From JAJZQD01 sp021847735 (lineage in GTDB: Bacteria > Bacillota > Thermincolia > Thermincolales > UBA2595): a DNA stretch of 37,153 nucleotides. Below, piece by piece: positions 1 to 9,086 of the stretch. The translations under genes were made by a program, and so were the position numbers. A model generated the notes under the pieces. The model searched no databases. It was not told the origin of the DNA and saw only the letters and a list, made by a program, of their open reading frames with translations. The stretch spans positions 1 to 37,153 of the forward strand of contig DAHVYW010000018.1 of the NCBI GenBank assembly GCA_027324025.1, written 5' to 3'. How positions within the stretch are numbered: position 1 is the first letter of the stretch; each line of letters starts with the position of its first letter.

Positions 1-2
1 TA

Positions 3-542
3 TTGCCCCTGATAGTGCTGGGCCTTGTTTTAAGCAGCAAGGCTTTTTGGCGGTTTATTTACCCCTTCCCCTACGAGGAAATCGTGGCTGCAGAAGCGGC
101 CCGCAATAATGTTGACCCCCATCTGGTAGCGGCAATAATTAAAACTGAAAGCAATTTTACCTCGGGTGCGGAGTCCAAAGTGGGGGCCCGGGGGATTATG
201 CAGATAATGCCTGAAACAGGCCTTTGGGCCGCTAATAAAATGAACCTGAAGGGGTTCGCCCCCGATGACCTGTATAAGACGGAGACTAATATCAAAATTG
301 GGTGCTGGTACCTGAATAATCTAAACCGGGAGTTTAAGGGTAATAAGATTTTGGTAGTTGCTGCTTACAATGGTGGCAGGGGCAATGTCAGGGCGTGGCT
401 GGAAAAAGAGCAGTGGACTGGGGAGCATGCCACCGTTGATCAAATTCCTTTTTCGGAAACAAGGACATATGTCAAGAAGGTGCTCAAGAACTATTCCTGG
501 TACAGGTATTTGTATGGTGACGGAAAAAGACCCACGGAGTGA
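3..542 (+). CDS. Lytic transglycosylase (SLT domain), 5' end outside window
   Basis: This is a murein lytic transglycosylase of the GH23/Slt family, which cleaves the glycan strands of peptidoglycan outside the membrane. The visible 179 residues carry the SLT fold: the catalytic glutamate in the IIKTESNF motif near residue 48, then the GARGIMQIMPETG signature near 62-73, and the conserved AAYNGG motif near 121-126. The first codon in frame is a TTG at position 3, and hydrophobic residues start immediately, so a membrane anchor or signal is present and the true start probably lies just upstream of the window. A perfect terminator follows 15 bp after the stop. The family call is firm; the cellular role (growth, sporulation or secretion) cannot be told. 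Confidence 0.9.
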   Translation: MPLIVLGLVLSSKAFWRFIYPFPYEEIVAAEAARNNVDPHLVAAIIKTESNFTSGAESKVGARGIMQIMPETGLWAANKMNLKGFAPDDLYKTETNIKIGCWYLNNLNREFKGNKILVVAAYNGGRGNVRAWLEKEQWTGEHATVDQIPFSETRTYVKKVLKNYSWYRYLYGDGKRPTE

Positions 543-557
543 AATAAGCTTTGAAGG

Positions 558-582
558 CGGATGCTGATAGCATCCGTTTTTT
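558..582 (+). terminator. Intrinsic terminator after the lytic transglycosylase gene
   Basis: A perfect 8-bp inverted repeat (558-565 with 569-576) closes a 3-nt loop and is followed directly by six T residues. Confidence 0.85.
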
Positions 583-647
583 CGTACTCCAGAAAAGTAT
601 TAAACTGTGCCAAATTTCACTCGCAAGGAGTACGCCGGATCCGTAAA

Positions 648-733
648 ACCGCTAAAGCGGTGACGGCTCCGCAGTTGGCAAAAGCCAAGGTATGTACCCA
701 GGGGTACGCCCAATTTCTAAGCGGCAAAGCCGC
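648..733. repeat. Cluster of four small hairpins in the intergenic region
   Basis: Positions 543-889 contain no convincing gene. Within them are four short perfect inverted repeats in a row: 648-661 (ACCGCT stem), 675-688 (TTGGC stem), 694-707 (GTACCC stem) and 721-733 (GCGGC stem), each with a loop of 2-4 nt. An open frame crosses the region but has no ribosome binding site and a composition unlike a protein. The arrangement resembles a REP-like mosaic repeat or a structured leader of the transporter operon. Its function is unknown. Confidence 0.5.
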
Positions 734-892
734 CAAGAACTTCGCAGTAGTACATAAGGTGCGCGCATTTATATTATGCATTAGGAAATCGTTACTAATA
801 GCAGGAATAAAGAAAACTCTGTCGAAATTAAAGCACTTAAGAGGTTCAGGAAAACAGGCCCAAAGATGTCAACTATTTAAGGGGGCGGTTTG

Positions 893-2521
893 GTGCGGAG
901 CAAAAGGCTTTATTTACTTGCTTTTCTTTGCTTTATTATTCTTGTTTTACCTGTCGTCGGGTGTGGTCCCGCCAAGGTAGTGAGCGAACAGACCGCTGCC
1001 GAACGGCTGCCTGAAAGCGGTGGGCTTATCAGGTATTCTCTCCTTGACGACCCGGCATCCCTCGACCCGGCCAACTTCAGCGAAGAGCTGGCAATAAATG
1101 TGGGTAAAGAGGTTTTCGACGGGCTTGTGGATTTCGATTATAAGAACAACAGGATCGCGCCGGCCCTTGCGGAAAAATGGACTGTCAAGGACAACCGGGT
1201 TTTCACCTTTTATTTACATAAGGGAGCCAAATTCCATAATGGCAAAGAAGTCACCGCGGAAGATTTTAAATACTCCTTTGACCGGTTGCTGAACCCCAAG
1301 ACTGCGGCCAAAGTTGCCTGGATCCTGGAAAACGTCAAGGGAGCAACTGACAGGATGTCAGGCAAAGCCAAAGACACCTCAGGAATAAAGGTTATTGACA
1401 AATACACTCTTGAAATCACCCTAGAAAGACCTTATACTGGTTTTCTTTCCCGTCTAACCCATCCCGGGGCGGCGGTAGTTGACCGGGTAACGGTGGAAAA
1501 AGCAGGTCCCGCCTTTTCATCTACCGGGGCGAAGCCCGAAGTCCTAATCGGTACAGGACCCTTTAAACTCTTGGGGTGGACACCCAAAAATGTGATAAAA
1601 ATTGTGCGGAACGAAGAATATTTCGGCCGCCGGGCCTATCTCGATGAGGTTGATTTTAAGATTATCCCTGATGAGACAACTACTCTCAACGAATTCAGGG
1701 CCGGCAACCTGGACATTATTGACCGTATTCCCCCCGGGCAAAACGCTGTTGTCGAGAAAGAATTCACCGGGCAGACCTTGTCCGGCACCATCTGGGGTAT
1801 TGAATTTTACGGTTTTAACATGGGAAAGGAGCCTTTTAAGTCTAATGTGAAATTACGCCAGGCCTTGAATTTTGCTATCGACAGGGAAGGAATTATCAAG
1901 GCCGTTCTTGAAGGCAGCGGTGTCCCTGCCAAAGGGATTCTGCCACCGGGAATGGCGGAATCCAGTGACAACTTCAGGGGTTACACCTATGACCCGGCCA
2001 AAGCCACAGCCCTGTTAGCGGAAGCAGGATACCCCAAAGGTCAGGGCCTTCCGGAGATTGAAATGTCATATAACAACCGCGAAACCAACCAGAAAATCGC
2101 TGAGGCCGTTCAGGCCCAGTGGAAGGAAATAGGTTTCCGGACAAAACTCAAGCCTCTCCCGCTGCCGGAATTTAAGCGCGAGGTAGGGAGTGGAAATTTT
2201 AGCATTTTCAGACTTGGATGGGTAGCCGACTACCCGGAACCTGACAGCCTACTTTACCCCCTGTTTAGTTCCGAAGCCGGCAACTTTTTCGGCTATGCCA
2301 ACCAGGAAGTTGACCGGTTGCTTGATGAAGCCCAGAGAACAACTGGCGACAAGGACCGGTTGGCCGTTTACCGGCAGGCTGAACAGAAGATTATCGACGA
2401 CGCCCCGGCTATAATGATGTTCCACCCCGCAGTTAAATACATTAAGGGGAAGAACGTTTCGGGGGTTGAAACCAACTTCGATGGCTCTGTATCCTTTGAT
2501 AAAATATGGGTCTCCCGTTAA
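893..2521 (+). CDS. ABC transporter substrate-binding lipoprotein, Opp/Dpp family (SBP_bac_5)
   Basis: This is an extracytoplasmic solute-binding protein of family 5, which delivers peptides (or in some relatives nickel or opines) to the importer encoded just downstream. The GTG at 893 follows a G-rich Shine-Dalgarno (879-887) at good spacing; a TTG directly before it is less likely. The N-terminus has a basic stretch, a hydrophobic core and the lipobox LPVVGC, so the protein should be a membrane-anchored lipoprotein. The family hallmarks are a segment reading DPASLDPANF near residue 50 and the EVFDGLV region after it, and the full length (542 aa) is normal. It is the first gene of a five-gene operon with order A-B-C-D-F. 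The substrate cannot be deduced from sequence alone. Confidence 0.92.
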   Translation: MRSKRLYLLAFLCFIILVLPVVGCGPAKVVSEQTAAERLPESGGLIRYSLLDDPASLDPANFSEELAINVGKEVFDGLVDFDYKNNRIAPALAEKWTVKDNRVFTFYLHKGAKFHNGKEVTAEDFKYSFDRLLNPKTAAKVAWILENVKGATDRMSGKAKDTSGIKVIDKYTLEITLERPYTGFLSRLTHPGAAVVDRVTVEKAGPAFSSTGAKPEVLIGTGPFKLLGWTPKNVIKIVRNEEYFGRRAYLDEVDFKIIPDETTTLNEFRAGNLDIIDRIPPGQNAVVEKEFTGQTLSGTIWGIEFYGFNMGKEPFKSNVKLRQALNFAIDREGIIKAVLEGSGVPAKGILPPGMAESSDNFRGYTYDPAKATALLAEAGYPKGQGLPEIEMSYNNRETNQKIAEAVQAQWKEIGFRTKLKPLPLPEFKREVGSGNFSIFRLGWVADYPEPDSLLYPLFSSEAGNFFGYANQEVDRLLDEAQRTTGDKDRLAVYRQAEQKIIDDAPAIMMFHPAVKYIKGKNVSGVETNFDGSVSFDKIWVSR

Positions 2522-2607
2522 CTTGATCACAAAAGTTTGCACGCCTTTAGCGGGCAAACTTCCTTTTTGGGGTTTTTGTCCACTTATTCTGGTTTGGGGA
2601 GTTGCCA

Positions 2608-3582
2608 ATGTCAAAATTCGTCTTTAGAAGGTTGGGCCTGCTAATTCCTATATTCCTGGGAATTTCCCTGGTTGCTTCACTGCTTTTCTACATTGTACCG
2701 GGGGATATAGTCAGGGTTATGCTGGGCCAGCACGTAGATCCGCTTACTTACGCCAATGTCAGAAGGGCTTTGGGTCTGGATATTTCTTTTTGGCAGAACT
2801 TTTTGGGATTTATGCACAGCATTATCCGGGGGGACCTGGGGTACTCTTACATTCAACAGAGGCCGGTCACCCAAATAATTCTGGAGGCGCTGCCGGTAAC
2901 CGTTAAACTAACGGTGGTTTCCCTTTGTATTACTGTAATTGTGGGAATCCCGGCGGGTATAATAGCAGCCGTAAGGGACAGGCAGTTTTCAGGAAGGCTT
3001 ATCAATTTCACGGCTGTAGCCGGAATCTCTCTGCCCTCTTTTTTGCTGGCCCTGTTTCTCCAGCTTATTTTCGGAATCAGTTTGGGATGGCTCCCTGTAT
3101 CCGGTCCCGGCAGAGGATTACTAAGTTACATTTTACCGGGGCTGGCCATAGGACTCCCCCTGGCCGCCTTTTACGCCAAGGTGGCAAGGGCAAGTATGCA
3201 GGAGGTTCTGACCCGGGAATATATTGTGTTTGCTTTAAGCAGGGGCTTGCCTTTTAGCCGGGTAATTATCAATCACGGCTTGCGAAATGCCCTGGTGCCG
3301 GTTCTAACCCAAATGGGTATGGATTTCGGGATGTTTATGACAGGAGCGGTATTGACGGAGACAATATTTAACTTGCCTGGGATGGGTAGGCTGGTGTATT
3401 CTTCGATAAATGTCCGGGATTTCCCGGTGCTCAGGGGAATACTCCTTCTTTTTGCCCTGGTTGTGGTTTTGGCTAACCTACTGGTGGATTTAATTTACAC
3501 CAAACTTGATCCGAGAATGGCTGCGGCGATTGTGAGGGAGGAAACGGATGTTGCTGGTCAAACATATTTTAAAGACAAATAA
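2608..3582 (+). CDS. ABC transporter permease, OppB/DppB type
   Basis: This is an integral membrane permease of the BPD_transp_1 family and forms half of the translocation channel. ATG 2608 is chosen because GGGGAG lies six bases upstream; a TTG two codons earlier has no such site. The 324 residues begin with the typical first membrane helix and a long periplasmic loop (VPGDIVRVMLGQ). The cytoplasmic EAA-type loop, which docks with the ATPase, is visible around residues 200-235 (EYIVFALSRGL). The 3' end overlaps the next permease gene by 35 bp, indicating translational coupling. Confidence 0.93.
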   Translation: MSKFVFRRLGLLIPIFLGISLVASLLFYIVPGDIVRVMLGQHVDPLTYANVRRALGLDISFWQNFLGFMHSIIRGDLGYSYIQQRPVTQIILEALPVTVKLTVVSLCITVIVGIPAGIIAAVRDRQFSGRLINFTAVAGISLPSFLLALFLQLIFGISLGWLPVSGPGRGLLSYILPGLAIGLPLAAFYAKVARASMQEVLTREYIVFALSRGLPFSRVIINHGLRNALVPVLTQMGMDFGMFMTGAVLTETIFNLPGMGRLVYSSINVRDFPVLRGILLLFALVVVLANLLVDLIYTKLDPRMAAAIVREETDVAGQTYFKDK

Positions 3583-4411
3583 ATCCGTTTTCTGGGGAGT
3601 AACCGTAATAGCCCTTTTGCTGGCTGCCAGTTTACTGGCTCCCCTGATTTCGCCCGCCGACCCTTTAGCCCAAAACCTGAGGGCATCCTTAAACCCGCCG
3701 GACGGAAGCCGGGTTTTCGGGACGGATTCCCTGGGCCGTGATGTTTTTAGTAGAATCGTCTACGGTTCCCGGATTTCTCTCATTGTGGGTGTAAGCGTCC
3801 TTACCCTTACGATGCTGGTCGGGACAATTCTCGGGACTGCCGCCGGTTATTTCGGCGGAATTTTAGACTCTGTTATCATGAGGGTTTCAGATGTGCTGAT
3901 GTCCTTTCCTCCGTTAGTTCTGGCCATGATTGTAATGGTCTTTACCGGTCCGGGGGTTGTCAATCTCGTGGGTGTGCTGGTGATTATCCGCTGGCCCCAG
4001 TTTGCGAGGTTAATTAGGGGACAGGTAATATCAACGAAAAACATGACTTTTGTTGACGCCGCCAGGATAGCCGGGACGCCCCCTGCTGGAATCGTTTTAA
4101 AACACATCCTGCCGAACTGTTTCTTACCTGTAATTGCTTATGCGACAATGTCGATAGGGGCAATTATTGTTGATGAGACCGCCCTCAGCTTCCTTGGTTT
4201 GGGGATTCAACCCCCCGACCCTAGTTGGGGAGTGATGCTCGCGGACGCCAAAAACTACATTTCAGTAGCGCCGTGGTTGGTAGTCTTTCCCGGGCTGGCT
4301 ATAATGATAACGGTGTTTGGTTTCAACCTTCTTGGTGACGGCGTGGGGTATCTTTTAAACCCAAAACAAAATAACCGGATTGAGGTTATTCATGGAGATA
4401 TTGAAGGTTAA
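3548..4411 (+). CDS. ABC transporter permease, OppC/DppC type
   Basis: This is the second channel subunit of the importer (287 aa). It has the N-terminal OppC-type helix followed by the conserved LAPLISPADP stretch and the FGTDSLGRDVFSR motif typical of this subunit. The EAA loop lies near residues 168-205 (VDAARIAGTPPAG) and the ETALSFLGLG signature follows. Start ATG 3548 has a GGGAGGAAA Shine-Dalgarno inside the end of the preceding gene. The stop is 20 bp past the start of the ATPase gene, so the whole operon is tightly coupled. Confidence 0.93.
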   Translation: MLLVKHILKTNKSVFWGVTVIALLLAASLLAPLISPADPLAQNLRASLNPPDGSRVFGTDSLGRDVFSRIVYGSRISLIVGVSVLTLTMLVGTILGTAAGYFGGILDSVIMRVSDVLMSFPPLVLAMIVMVFTGPGVVNLVGVLVIIRWPQFARLIRGQVISTKNMTFVDAARIAGTPPAGIVLKHILPNCFLPVIAYATMSIGAIIVDETALSFLGLGIQPPDPSWGVMLADAKNYISVAPWLVVFPGLAIMITVFGFNLLGDGVGYLLNPKQNNRIEVIHGDIEG

Positions 4412-5369
4412 CAATCTCAGGACATACTTTAATACAACTCACGGTTTAATCAAAGCGGTAGACGGGGTCAGCTTTAACCTTCGGCGGGGTGAAACCCTCG
4501 GTATTGTTGGGGAATCCGGCGCGGGTAAGAGTGTTACCGCCCTTTCGGTAATGGGTTTGGCGGCAAGGCTTGGGGCCGGTGTCACGGACGGCGAAGTATG
4601 GTACGCCGGAAAAAACCTATTAGAAAATCCCACACTTTACGATAGTGTTAGGGGCAGGAGGATTTCACTTATTCCTCAGGAAGCCGGGTCAGCCCTAAAT
4701 CCCGTGCTGACTGTGGGTAAACAGGTAGAGGAAATGCTCAGGGTACATTTGAGTTTAACCTCCCGGGAGGCCAGGTCCGTAATATCACGCCTTCTGGAAA
4801 GTGTTGAGCTGCCCGACCCCGGACTTACGGCAAGACTTTACCCCCACCAGCTTAGCGGCGGCGCCCTGCAGAGGGTATTGCTGGCCTTAGCCCTTTGTTG
4901 TGAGCCGGATATAATCATCGCCGACGAGCCCGCCTCGTCACTGGATGTGACACTCCAGGCCCAGGTTTTGATGTTGATAAGAAATACCAAAGCTCGCCAA
5001 GGGTTATCAATGGTTTTGATTGCCCACGACTTGGGTGTGATATCCCAAAACAGTGACCGGGTTCTGGTAATGTACGGCGGCCGGGTCCTGGAAGCCGGCC
5101 CGACACCGAAAGTTCTGGGCGGGCCCCTGCACCCTTATACTATGGCCCTCTTGGAGATTTACCGGGTCATGGACCAGGGGATGGGAGAGGTAAGTTTAAC
5201 CAGGGCATACCCCCCAAACCTTTACGGAAATAACCGGGGTTGTGTTTTTGCCGATAGGTGCCAGAAGGCTGCAGATTTGTGCTGGGCGGAAAGACCGGAG
5301 CCCCAGCCTGTAGGAGAAGACAGGGTAGTGGCATGCCATCTGGTGGAAACGGAGAGTTCCCATGAGTGA
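4392..5369 (+). CDS. ABC transporter ATP-binding protein, OppD/DppD type
   Basis: This is one of two nucleotide-binding subunits powering the importer. It has Walker A GESGAGKS near residue 40, a Q-loop (IPQEAGS), the signature LSGGALQR, Walker B IIIADEPASSLD and the switch histidine in LIAHDLG. The C-terminal oligopeptide/dipeptide domain with conserved cysteines (GCVFADRC, then C and ACH) is present, so the subunit is complete at 325 aa. ATG 4392 is preferred over a TTG at 4380 because GAGGT sits just upstream of the ATG. It overlaps both neighbours slightly. Confidence 0.93.
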   Translation: MEILKVNNLRTYFNTTHGLIKAVDGVSFNLRRGETLGIVGESGAGKSVTALSVMGLAARLGAGVTDGEVWYAGKNLLENPTLYDSVRGRRISLIPQEAGSALNPVLTVGKQVEEMLRVHLSLTSREARSVISRLLESVELPDPGLTARLYPHQLSGGALQRVLLALALCCEPDIIIADEPASSLDVTLQAQVLMLIRNTKARQGLSMVLIAHDLGVISQNSDRVLVMYGGRVLEAGPTPKVLGGPLHPYTMALLEIYRVMDQGMGEVSLTRAYPPNLYGNNRGCVFADRCQKAADLCWAERPEPQPVGEDRVVACHLVETESSHE

Positions 5370-6156
5370 AAATGAAATTATCGAGGTAAGAAAACTATCT
5401 AAAACATTCGTCGTACGGGAAGGTTTGTACAGGAAGCACCCCATTAACGCGGTGGATAATGTGGATTTTTCTCTGAAAAAGGGGGAAACCCTGGCTTTGA
5501 TCGGGGAAAGCGGAAGCGGGAAATCCACCGTCGGCAGAATGATTCTGCGACTATTAGAACCATCGTCCGGCAACGTCTTTTACAGGCATCAACCTGTCAG
5601 CAGTTTTCACCGCGACAAAATGCTGGCATACAGGAAAGCAGTCCAGGCAGTGTTCCAGGATCCCTATTCTTCATTAAACCCCAGGATGACGGTTGGAGAA
5701 ATAATCGCCGAACCAATCCGCAATTTCAGGCTGCCGGGGGATAGCCGGGGTAGGGTAACAGAGCTTTTGGAGCGAGTAGGACTGGATCGGGGTTATATCC
5801 ACCGGTATCCCCATCAGTGCAGCGGCGGCCAAAAACAAAGAGTAGCTATTGCCAGAGCTTTGGCTGTTGAGCCCGAGGCCGTTATATTGGATGAACCCCT
5901 TACTGCCCTTGATATAACGGTTCAAACCCAAATAATTGCGTTATTAAAAGAGCTGCAGGTGTTATACGGAATGAGTTACCTGTTAATCACCCACGACTTA
6001 AGGGTAGTCAGGGCGATGGCAGACCGGGTGGTGGTCATGTACCGGGGGAGAGTCGTTGAGGCCGCGAACAAGGCTGAGTTTATGCAAAACCCTGTTCACC
6101 CGCATTCCACAGCTTTGCTGGCAGCAGTGCCTCAATTGGTAGTTTACAAAAATTGA
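5362..6156 (+). CDS. ABC transporter ATP-binding protein, OppF/DppF type (short form)
   Basis: This is the second ATPase of the importer, 264 aa. Walker A GESGSGKS, the signature CSGGQKQR (Cys replacing the usual Leu), Walker B AVILDEPLTALD and the H-loop LLITHDLR are all visible. OppF proteins are usually about 310-330 residues and end in a cysteine-containing oligopeptide domain; this one stops soon after the HPHSTALLAAVP segment and lacks most of that domain. The start overlaps the end of the partner ATPase gene by 8 bp. It is the last gene of the operon. Confidence 0.92.
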   Translation: MSENEIIEVRKLSKTFVVREGLYRKHPINAVDNVDFSLKKGETLALIGESGSGKSTVGRMILRLLEPSSGNVFYRHQPVSSFHRDKMLAYRKAVQAVFQDPYSSLNPRMTVGEIIAEPIRNFRLPGDSRGRVTELLERVGLDRGYIHRYPHQCSGGQKQRVAIARALAVEPEAVILDEPLTALDITVQTQIIALLKELQVLYGMSYLLITHDLRVVRAMADRVVVMYRGRVVEAANKAEFMQNPVHPHSTALLAAVPQLVVYKN

Positions 6157-6294
6157 AAATCATCATATAATAGTTAATAATTAGCCTAGTCGATTTTGCG
6201 TTTAAGGTACCGGGAACCCAATTCTGTCATAAAGGGTGGGTATTTGTGAAAACGGCATTTTGGGGCAAACGTAATTTTAAAGAAGCCGTAATCT

Positions 6295-6316
6295 AGACCG
6301 GTCTATATGCCGGTCT
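6295..6316 (+). terminator. Weak hairpin between the importer operon and the sigma-54 activator gene
   Basis: A 7-bp stem (AGACCGG 6295-6301 with CCGGTCT 6310-6316) with an 8-nt loop is followed by a T/G-rich stretch. It could be the operon terminator or part of the activator leader. The rest of 6157-6376 shows no gene and no clear promoter or known riboswitch pattern. Confidence 0.4.
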
Positions 6317-6376
6317 TGTTGTTTGTGAGAACAAAGTGCAAATAACCTATAAATAAGTTGGAAAGGAGTTGCGCTA

Positions 6377-8458
6377 ATGCCAGTCAACGACCGAAAAGAG
6401 CTGTTATTGAATGCCTGGACAGAATTTGTCGACAAGGGCGTGGTTAACAAAGACCGGGTACGCAGGGAAATAGAAGATTCCTGGCGCCGAAGTCGCGGTA
6501 TTGGCGTTAAACCAGATTGTGACAACGTTCCTGTATTGGTCGGGCTTAATGAATTGGAACAGCGGCGCGAAGCAAAACGTGAACTTTTGGAAATATCCTT
6601 TCCGATAATGAAGAACCTTTACTCTTTTGTGGAGGGCTCTGGTTTTATTGTTTCCCTGGTTGACAGGGACGGGGTAATTATAGAGAGCATAGGGGACCGC
6701 GAGACTGTCGCTTTGGCGGCCCAAAACAGCCTAGTGGTCGGCGCCAGCCTGAATGAAGAATCCTCGGGGACCAACGGCACGGGGCTGGCAATTAAACTGG
6801 GGCGGCCTATTCAGGTGTTTTCCGCGGAACATTATATGAGGGCCCTGCACCCGTGGACCTGTTCGGCCGGCCCAATCTATGGGCATTCAGGGGAACTGGT
6901 GGGGGTGTTGAGCATGACCGGAACCTATGAGAAGGTGCATTCCCACACCCTTGGGATGGTGGTGGCTGCCATCAATGCCATTGAAGGACAGCTTAAAGTA
7001 AACAAGGTACTGGAGAATATGCTGGTAGCCAATCGTTACCAGAATGCCATCGTAGAGTCCATATCCGACGGTTTAATCGCAGTGGACGAAAAAGCCCGGG
7101 TAACCAAAATAAATGCGGCCGCCGCAGCTCAATTGAAAATAAATTCCGAGGCTGTTCTCCATACCTCAATCAACGAACTGCTAGGTTACCACAACCCCAT
7201 CTACTTGGCCCTGCAGTCAGGGGAGCTATCCAATGACGAAGAATTTCATACTGAAACCAAAAGAGGTAAAATACACTGTACGGTGACCTGCCGTCCTATC
7301 CGCAATCCTCAGCAAAAAGTAGTGGGGGTAGTGGCGGTCGTCAGGGAAATTAGGGCAGTTAAACAGCTTGTTCACCGTATGTTAGGGGCGAAAGCAAGGT
7401 TTACCTTTGACGACCTGCTGGGAAGAAATGCATCTTACCTGAAGACGGTACAGATGGCCAGGACGGCTGCCGGTAGTTCATCGAACGTTCTGCTGCTGGG
7501 TGAAAGCGGTACCGGCAAAGAGGTTTTTGCCCAGGCTATTCATAATGCCAGCGCCAAGGCCAATGGACCGTTTATAGCTATTAACTGTGCCGCTTTACCC
7601 CGCGAACTTATCGGAAGCGAATTGTTCGGCTACAACGAGGGTGCTTTTACCGGTGCAAAGCGGGGGGGCAGCCCCGGGAAATTCGAACTCGCCGACGGCG
7701 GTACCCTGTTCCTGGACGAAATCGGGGAGATGCCGTTAGAGCTCCAGCCCAATCTGCTGCGTGTATTGCAGGAAAAGGTTGTGGTCAGGATTGGCGGGGA
7801 TCAGGTGATCTCCATTGATGTAAGGGTTATCGCGGCTACCAATAAGGATTTGTATAAAGAGGTGGAAAAAGGTAACTTCAGGTCTGACCTTTACTACCGC
7901 CTTAATGTGCTGACTATAAGTATGATGCCCTTGAGGAACCGTAAAGATGACATCCTGCCGCTGACAGGGTTTTTCGTGGAAAAAATAAACCAAAGTCTTG
8001 GCAAGCGGACAACCGTTATCCACCCGGAAACCCTTGATGTATTGCAGAGATATTATTGGCCCGGCAATATCAGGGAATTGGAAAACGTAATCGAGAGGGC
8101 CATCCATGTTGCCGTAGGGGAAGTTCTGACTCTTGACTGCCTCCCTGAGGAGGTTGTGTCTGCTCCCCGGGTCCGTTCGTTTGACCGGCAGGTGGCCCCG
8201 GTTATGCCGGTTGAGGATGACGTGGTGGTCAGGAAAAATGGAAAAAAACCGGGGAAAGACAATATTTTGGATGCTATCAAGCGCCACGACGGCAACCTGA
8301 CCCACGCTGCTAAGGGACTGGGTATTTCCAGAAGCACACTGTACCGGAAAATGGAGAAGTACGGTATCCAGGTTGTTGACGGAGAATTTGTCTCCTCGGG
8401 GATGCACAAATCACTGCCATTTATAGAAGTAGCAAATGAACGCTTTCGTTTTAAGTAA
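6377..8458 (+). CDS. Sigma-54-dependent transcriptional activator (GAF-PAS-AAA+-Fis, AcoR/DhaR-like)
   Basis: This 693-residue protein is an enhancer-binding activator that remodels RNA polymerase carrying sigma-54. The N-terminal half resembles the AcoR/DhaR GAF sensor (residues about 50-210, with SLNEESSGTNGTG typical of the group), followed by a PAS domain (about 225-330). The AAA+ domain has Walker A GESGTGKE near 374, the sigma-54 contact loop GAFTGA near 424 and Walker B GGTLFLDEIGEMP near 440. A Fis-type helix-turn-helix (HTH_8) is near residues 627-665. The Shine-Dalgarno GGAAAGGAG precedes ATG 6377. Its targets may be the neighbouring importer or the sigma-54 promoters elsewhere in the window; that link is inference. 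Confidence 0.95.
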   Translation: MPVNDRKELLLNAWTEFVDKGVVNKDRVRREIEDSWRRSRGIGVKPDCDNVPVLVGLNELEQRREAKRELLEISFPIMKNLYSFVEGSGFIVSLVDRDGVIIESIGDRETVALAAQNSLVVGASLNEESSGTNGTGLAIKLGRPIQVFSAEHYMRALHPWTCSAGPIYGHSGELVGVLSMTGTYEKVHSHTLGMVVAAINAIEGQLKVNKVLENMLVANRYQNAIVESISDGLIAVDEKARVTKINAAAAAQLKINSEAVLHTSINELLGYHNPIYLALQSGELSNDEEFHTETKRGKIHCTVTCRPIRNPQQKVVGVVAVVREIRAVKQLVHRMLGAKARFTFDDLLGRNASYLKTVQMARTAAGSSSNVLLLGESGTGKEVFAQAIHNASAKANGPFIAINCAALPRELIGSELFGYNEGAFTGAKRGGSPGKFELADGGTLFLDEIGEMPLELQPNLLRVLQEKVVVRIGGDQVISIDVRVIAATNKDLYKEVEKGNFRSDLYYRLNVLTISMMPLRNRKDDILPLTGFFVEKINQSLGKRTTVIHPETLDVLQRYYWPGNIRELENVIERAIHVAVGEVLTLDCLPEEVVSAPRVRSFDRQVAPVMPVEDDVVVRKNGKKPGKDNILDAIKRHDGNLTHAAKGLGISRSTLYRKMEKYGIQVVDGEFVSSGMHKSLPFIEVANERFRFK

Positions 8459-8502
8459 TAGGCGCGCTGGGACATTTGCCAAGATTATTTATAGCAAAAG
8501 TA

Positions 8503-8532
8503 AAATACCTGCCAGGGTGGTGGCAGGTATTT
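8503..8532. terminator. Bidirectional terminator between convergent genes
   Basis: A perfect 12-bp inverted repeat (8503-8514 with 8521-8532) with a 6-nt loop lies between the convergent activator gene and the minus-strand gene at 8595. A/T-rich flanks on both sides suit termination in both directions. Confidence 0.8.
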
Positions 8533-8594
8533 CTCGTGTTCTGGGAGTTTGGGTGAACCCATATGGGTGAACATCAAATGCGGTACTGCCGGAA

Positions 8595-9086
8595 TTAGAC
8601 GGTTAAATCGATTTGCTGAACTGTCCCAACGGTACCGTTCTCATTTACAAAGACACCTGTTTTGACAACTTGTCCCTGCAGTTCGTTGGCACTGTTCCCA
8701 AGGGTGCATATCTCGTCATTTAACCCCTGGCTATCCTTTTCAGAGTTTCTTAATTTTTCAAGTATCCTTATCTTAATTTTCTTTCCTGTTAAAGCTTTTA
8801 CGAACTTTTCAATGAGTAGTATTTTAACCTTATCTTTGTCAGTCAATTCAAAGTCCAGGTTGTCGGTTTCCTGTGTCTTCTTAACCTTCGTTTTGCCCGA
8901 TAATTCCACTATGTAGTCCTGGGGTGAGGGGAGTTGTACCGGTGGATTATTTCCCGCCGCCTGCTTCTGACCCTCAAAATCCGGTCTTTGGTCGCCTACC
9001 CACATTCGAAGCTTTTCACTCACTTCGTGTTTTTCCTGGTAGGTGTGGGTACTGGCCATAGTGATGCTCGAGTTTTCAATTTTCAT
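8595..9086 (-). CDS. Conserved hypothetical protein, 163 aa, soluble
   Basis: No function is recognised. The start is well supported: a GGAGGAG Shine-Dalgarno lies before the ATG at 9086. The protein has no signal peptide or membrane helix. It begins with a segment (KIENSSITMASTHTY) of a style I recall at the N-terminus of uncharacterised proteins in motile anaerobes; then follow a hydrophilic middle rich in Lys, Asp and Glu, a helical region near residues 80-115 and a C-terminal stretch rich in Val and Gly. A possible sigma-28 type promoter lies upstream (9161-9187), which would fit a flagellar or motility-linked regulon, but this is weak evidence. It shares a terminator with the convergent activator gene. 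Confidence 0.7.
   Translation of the reverse strand: MKIENSSITMASTHTYQEKHEVSEKLRMWVGDQRPDFEGQKQAAGNNPPVQLPSPQDYIVELSGKTKVKKTQETDNLDFELTDKDKVKILLIEKFVKALTGKKIKIRILEKLRNSEKDSQGLNDEICTLGNSANELQGQVVKTGVFVNENGTVGTVQQIDLTV

Noticed and set aside
561..980. 139-residue open frame before the substrate-binding protein gene
   Set aside because: It begins inside a terminator, has no ribosome binding site, crosses four hairpins and runs into the real gene in another frame; the composition (Lys/Ala-rich, low complexity) is unlike a protein.
6180..6376. Possible cyclic-di-GMP or other riboswitch in the activator leader
   Set aside because: A few stretches (GGGGCAAACG, GCCGTAATCTAG) looked suggestive, but the expected core pairings and conserved blocks of known classes are not there.
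7736..8407. Long minus-strand open frame opposite the sigma-54 activator gene
   Set aside because: It is antisense to well-supported AAA+ and HTH coding sequence and has no recognisable motifs or ribosome binding site.
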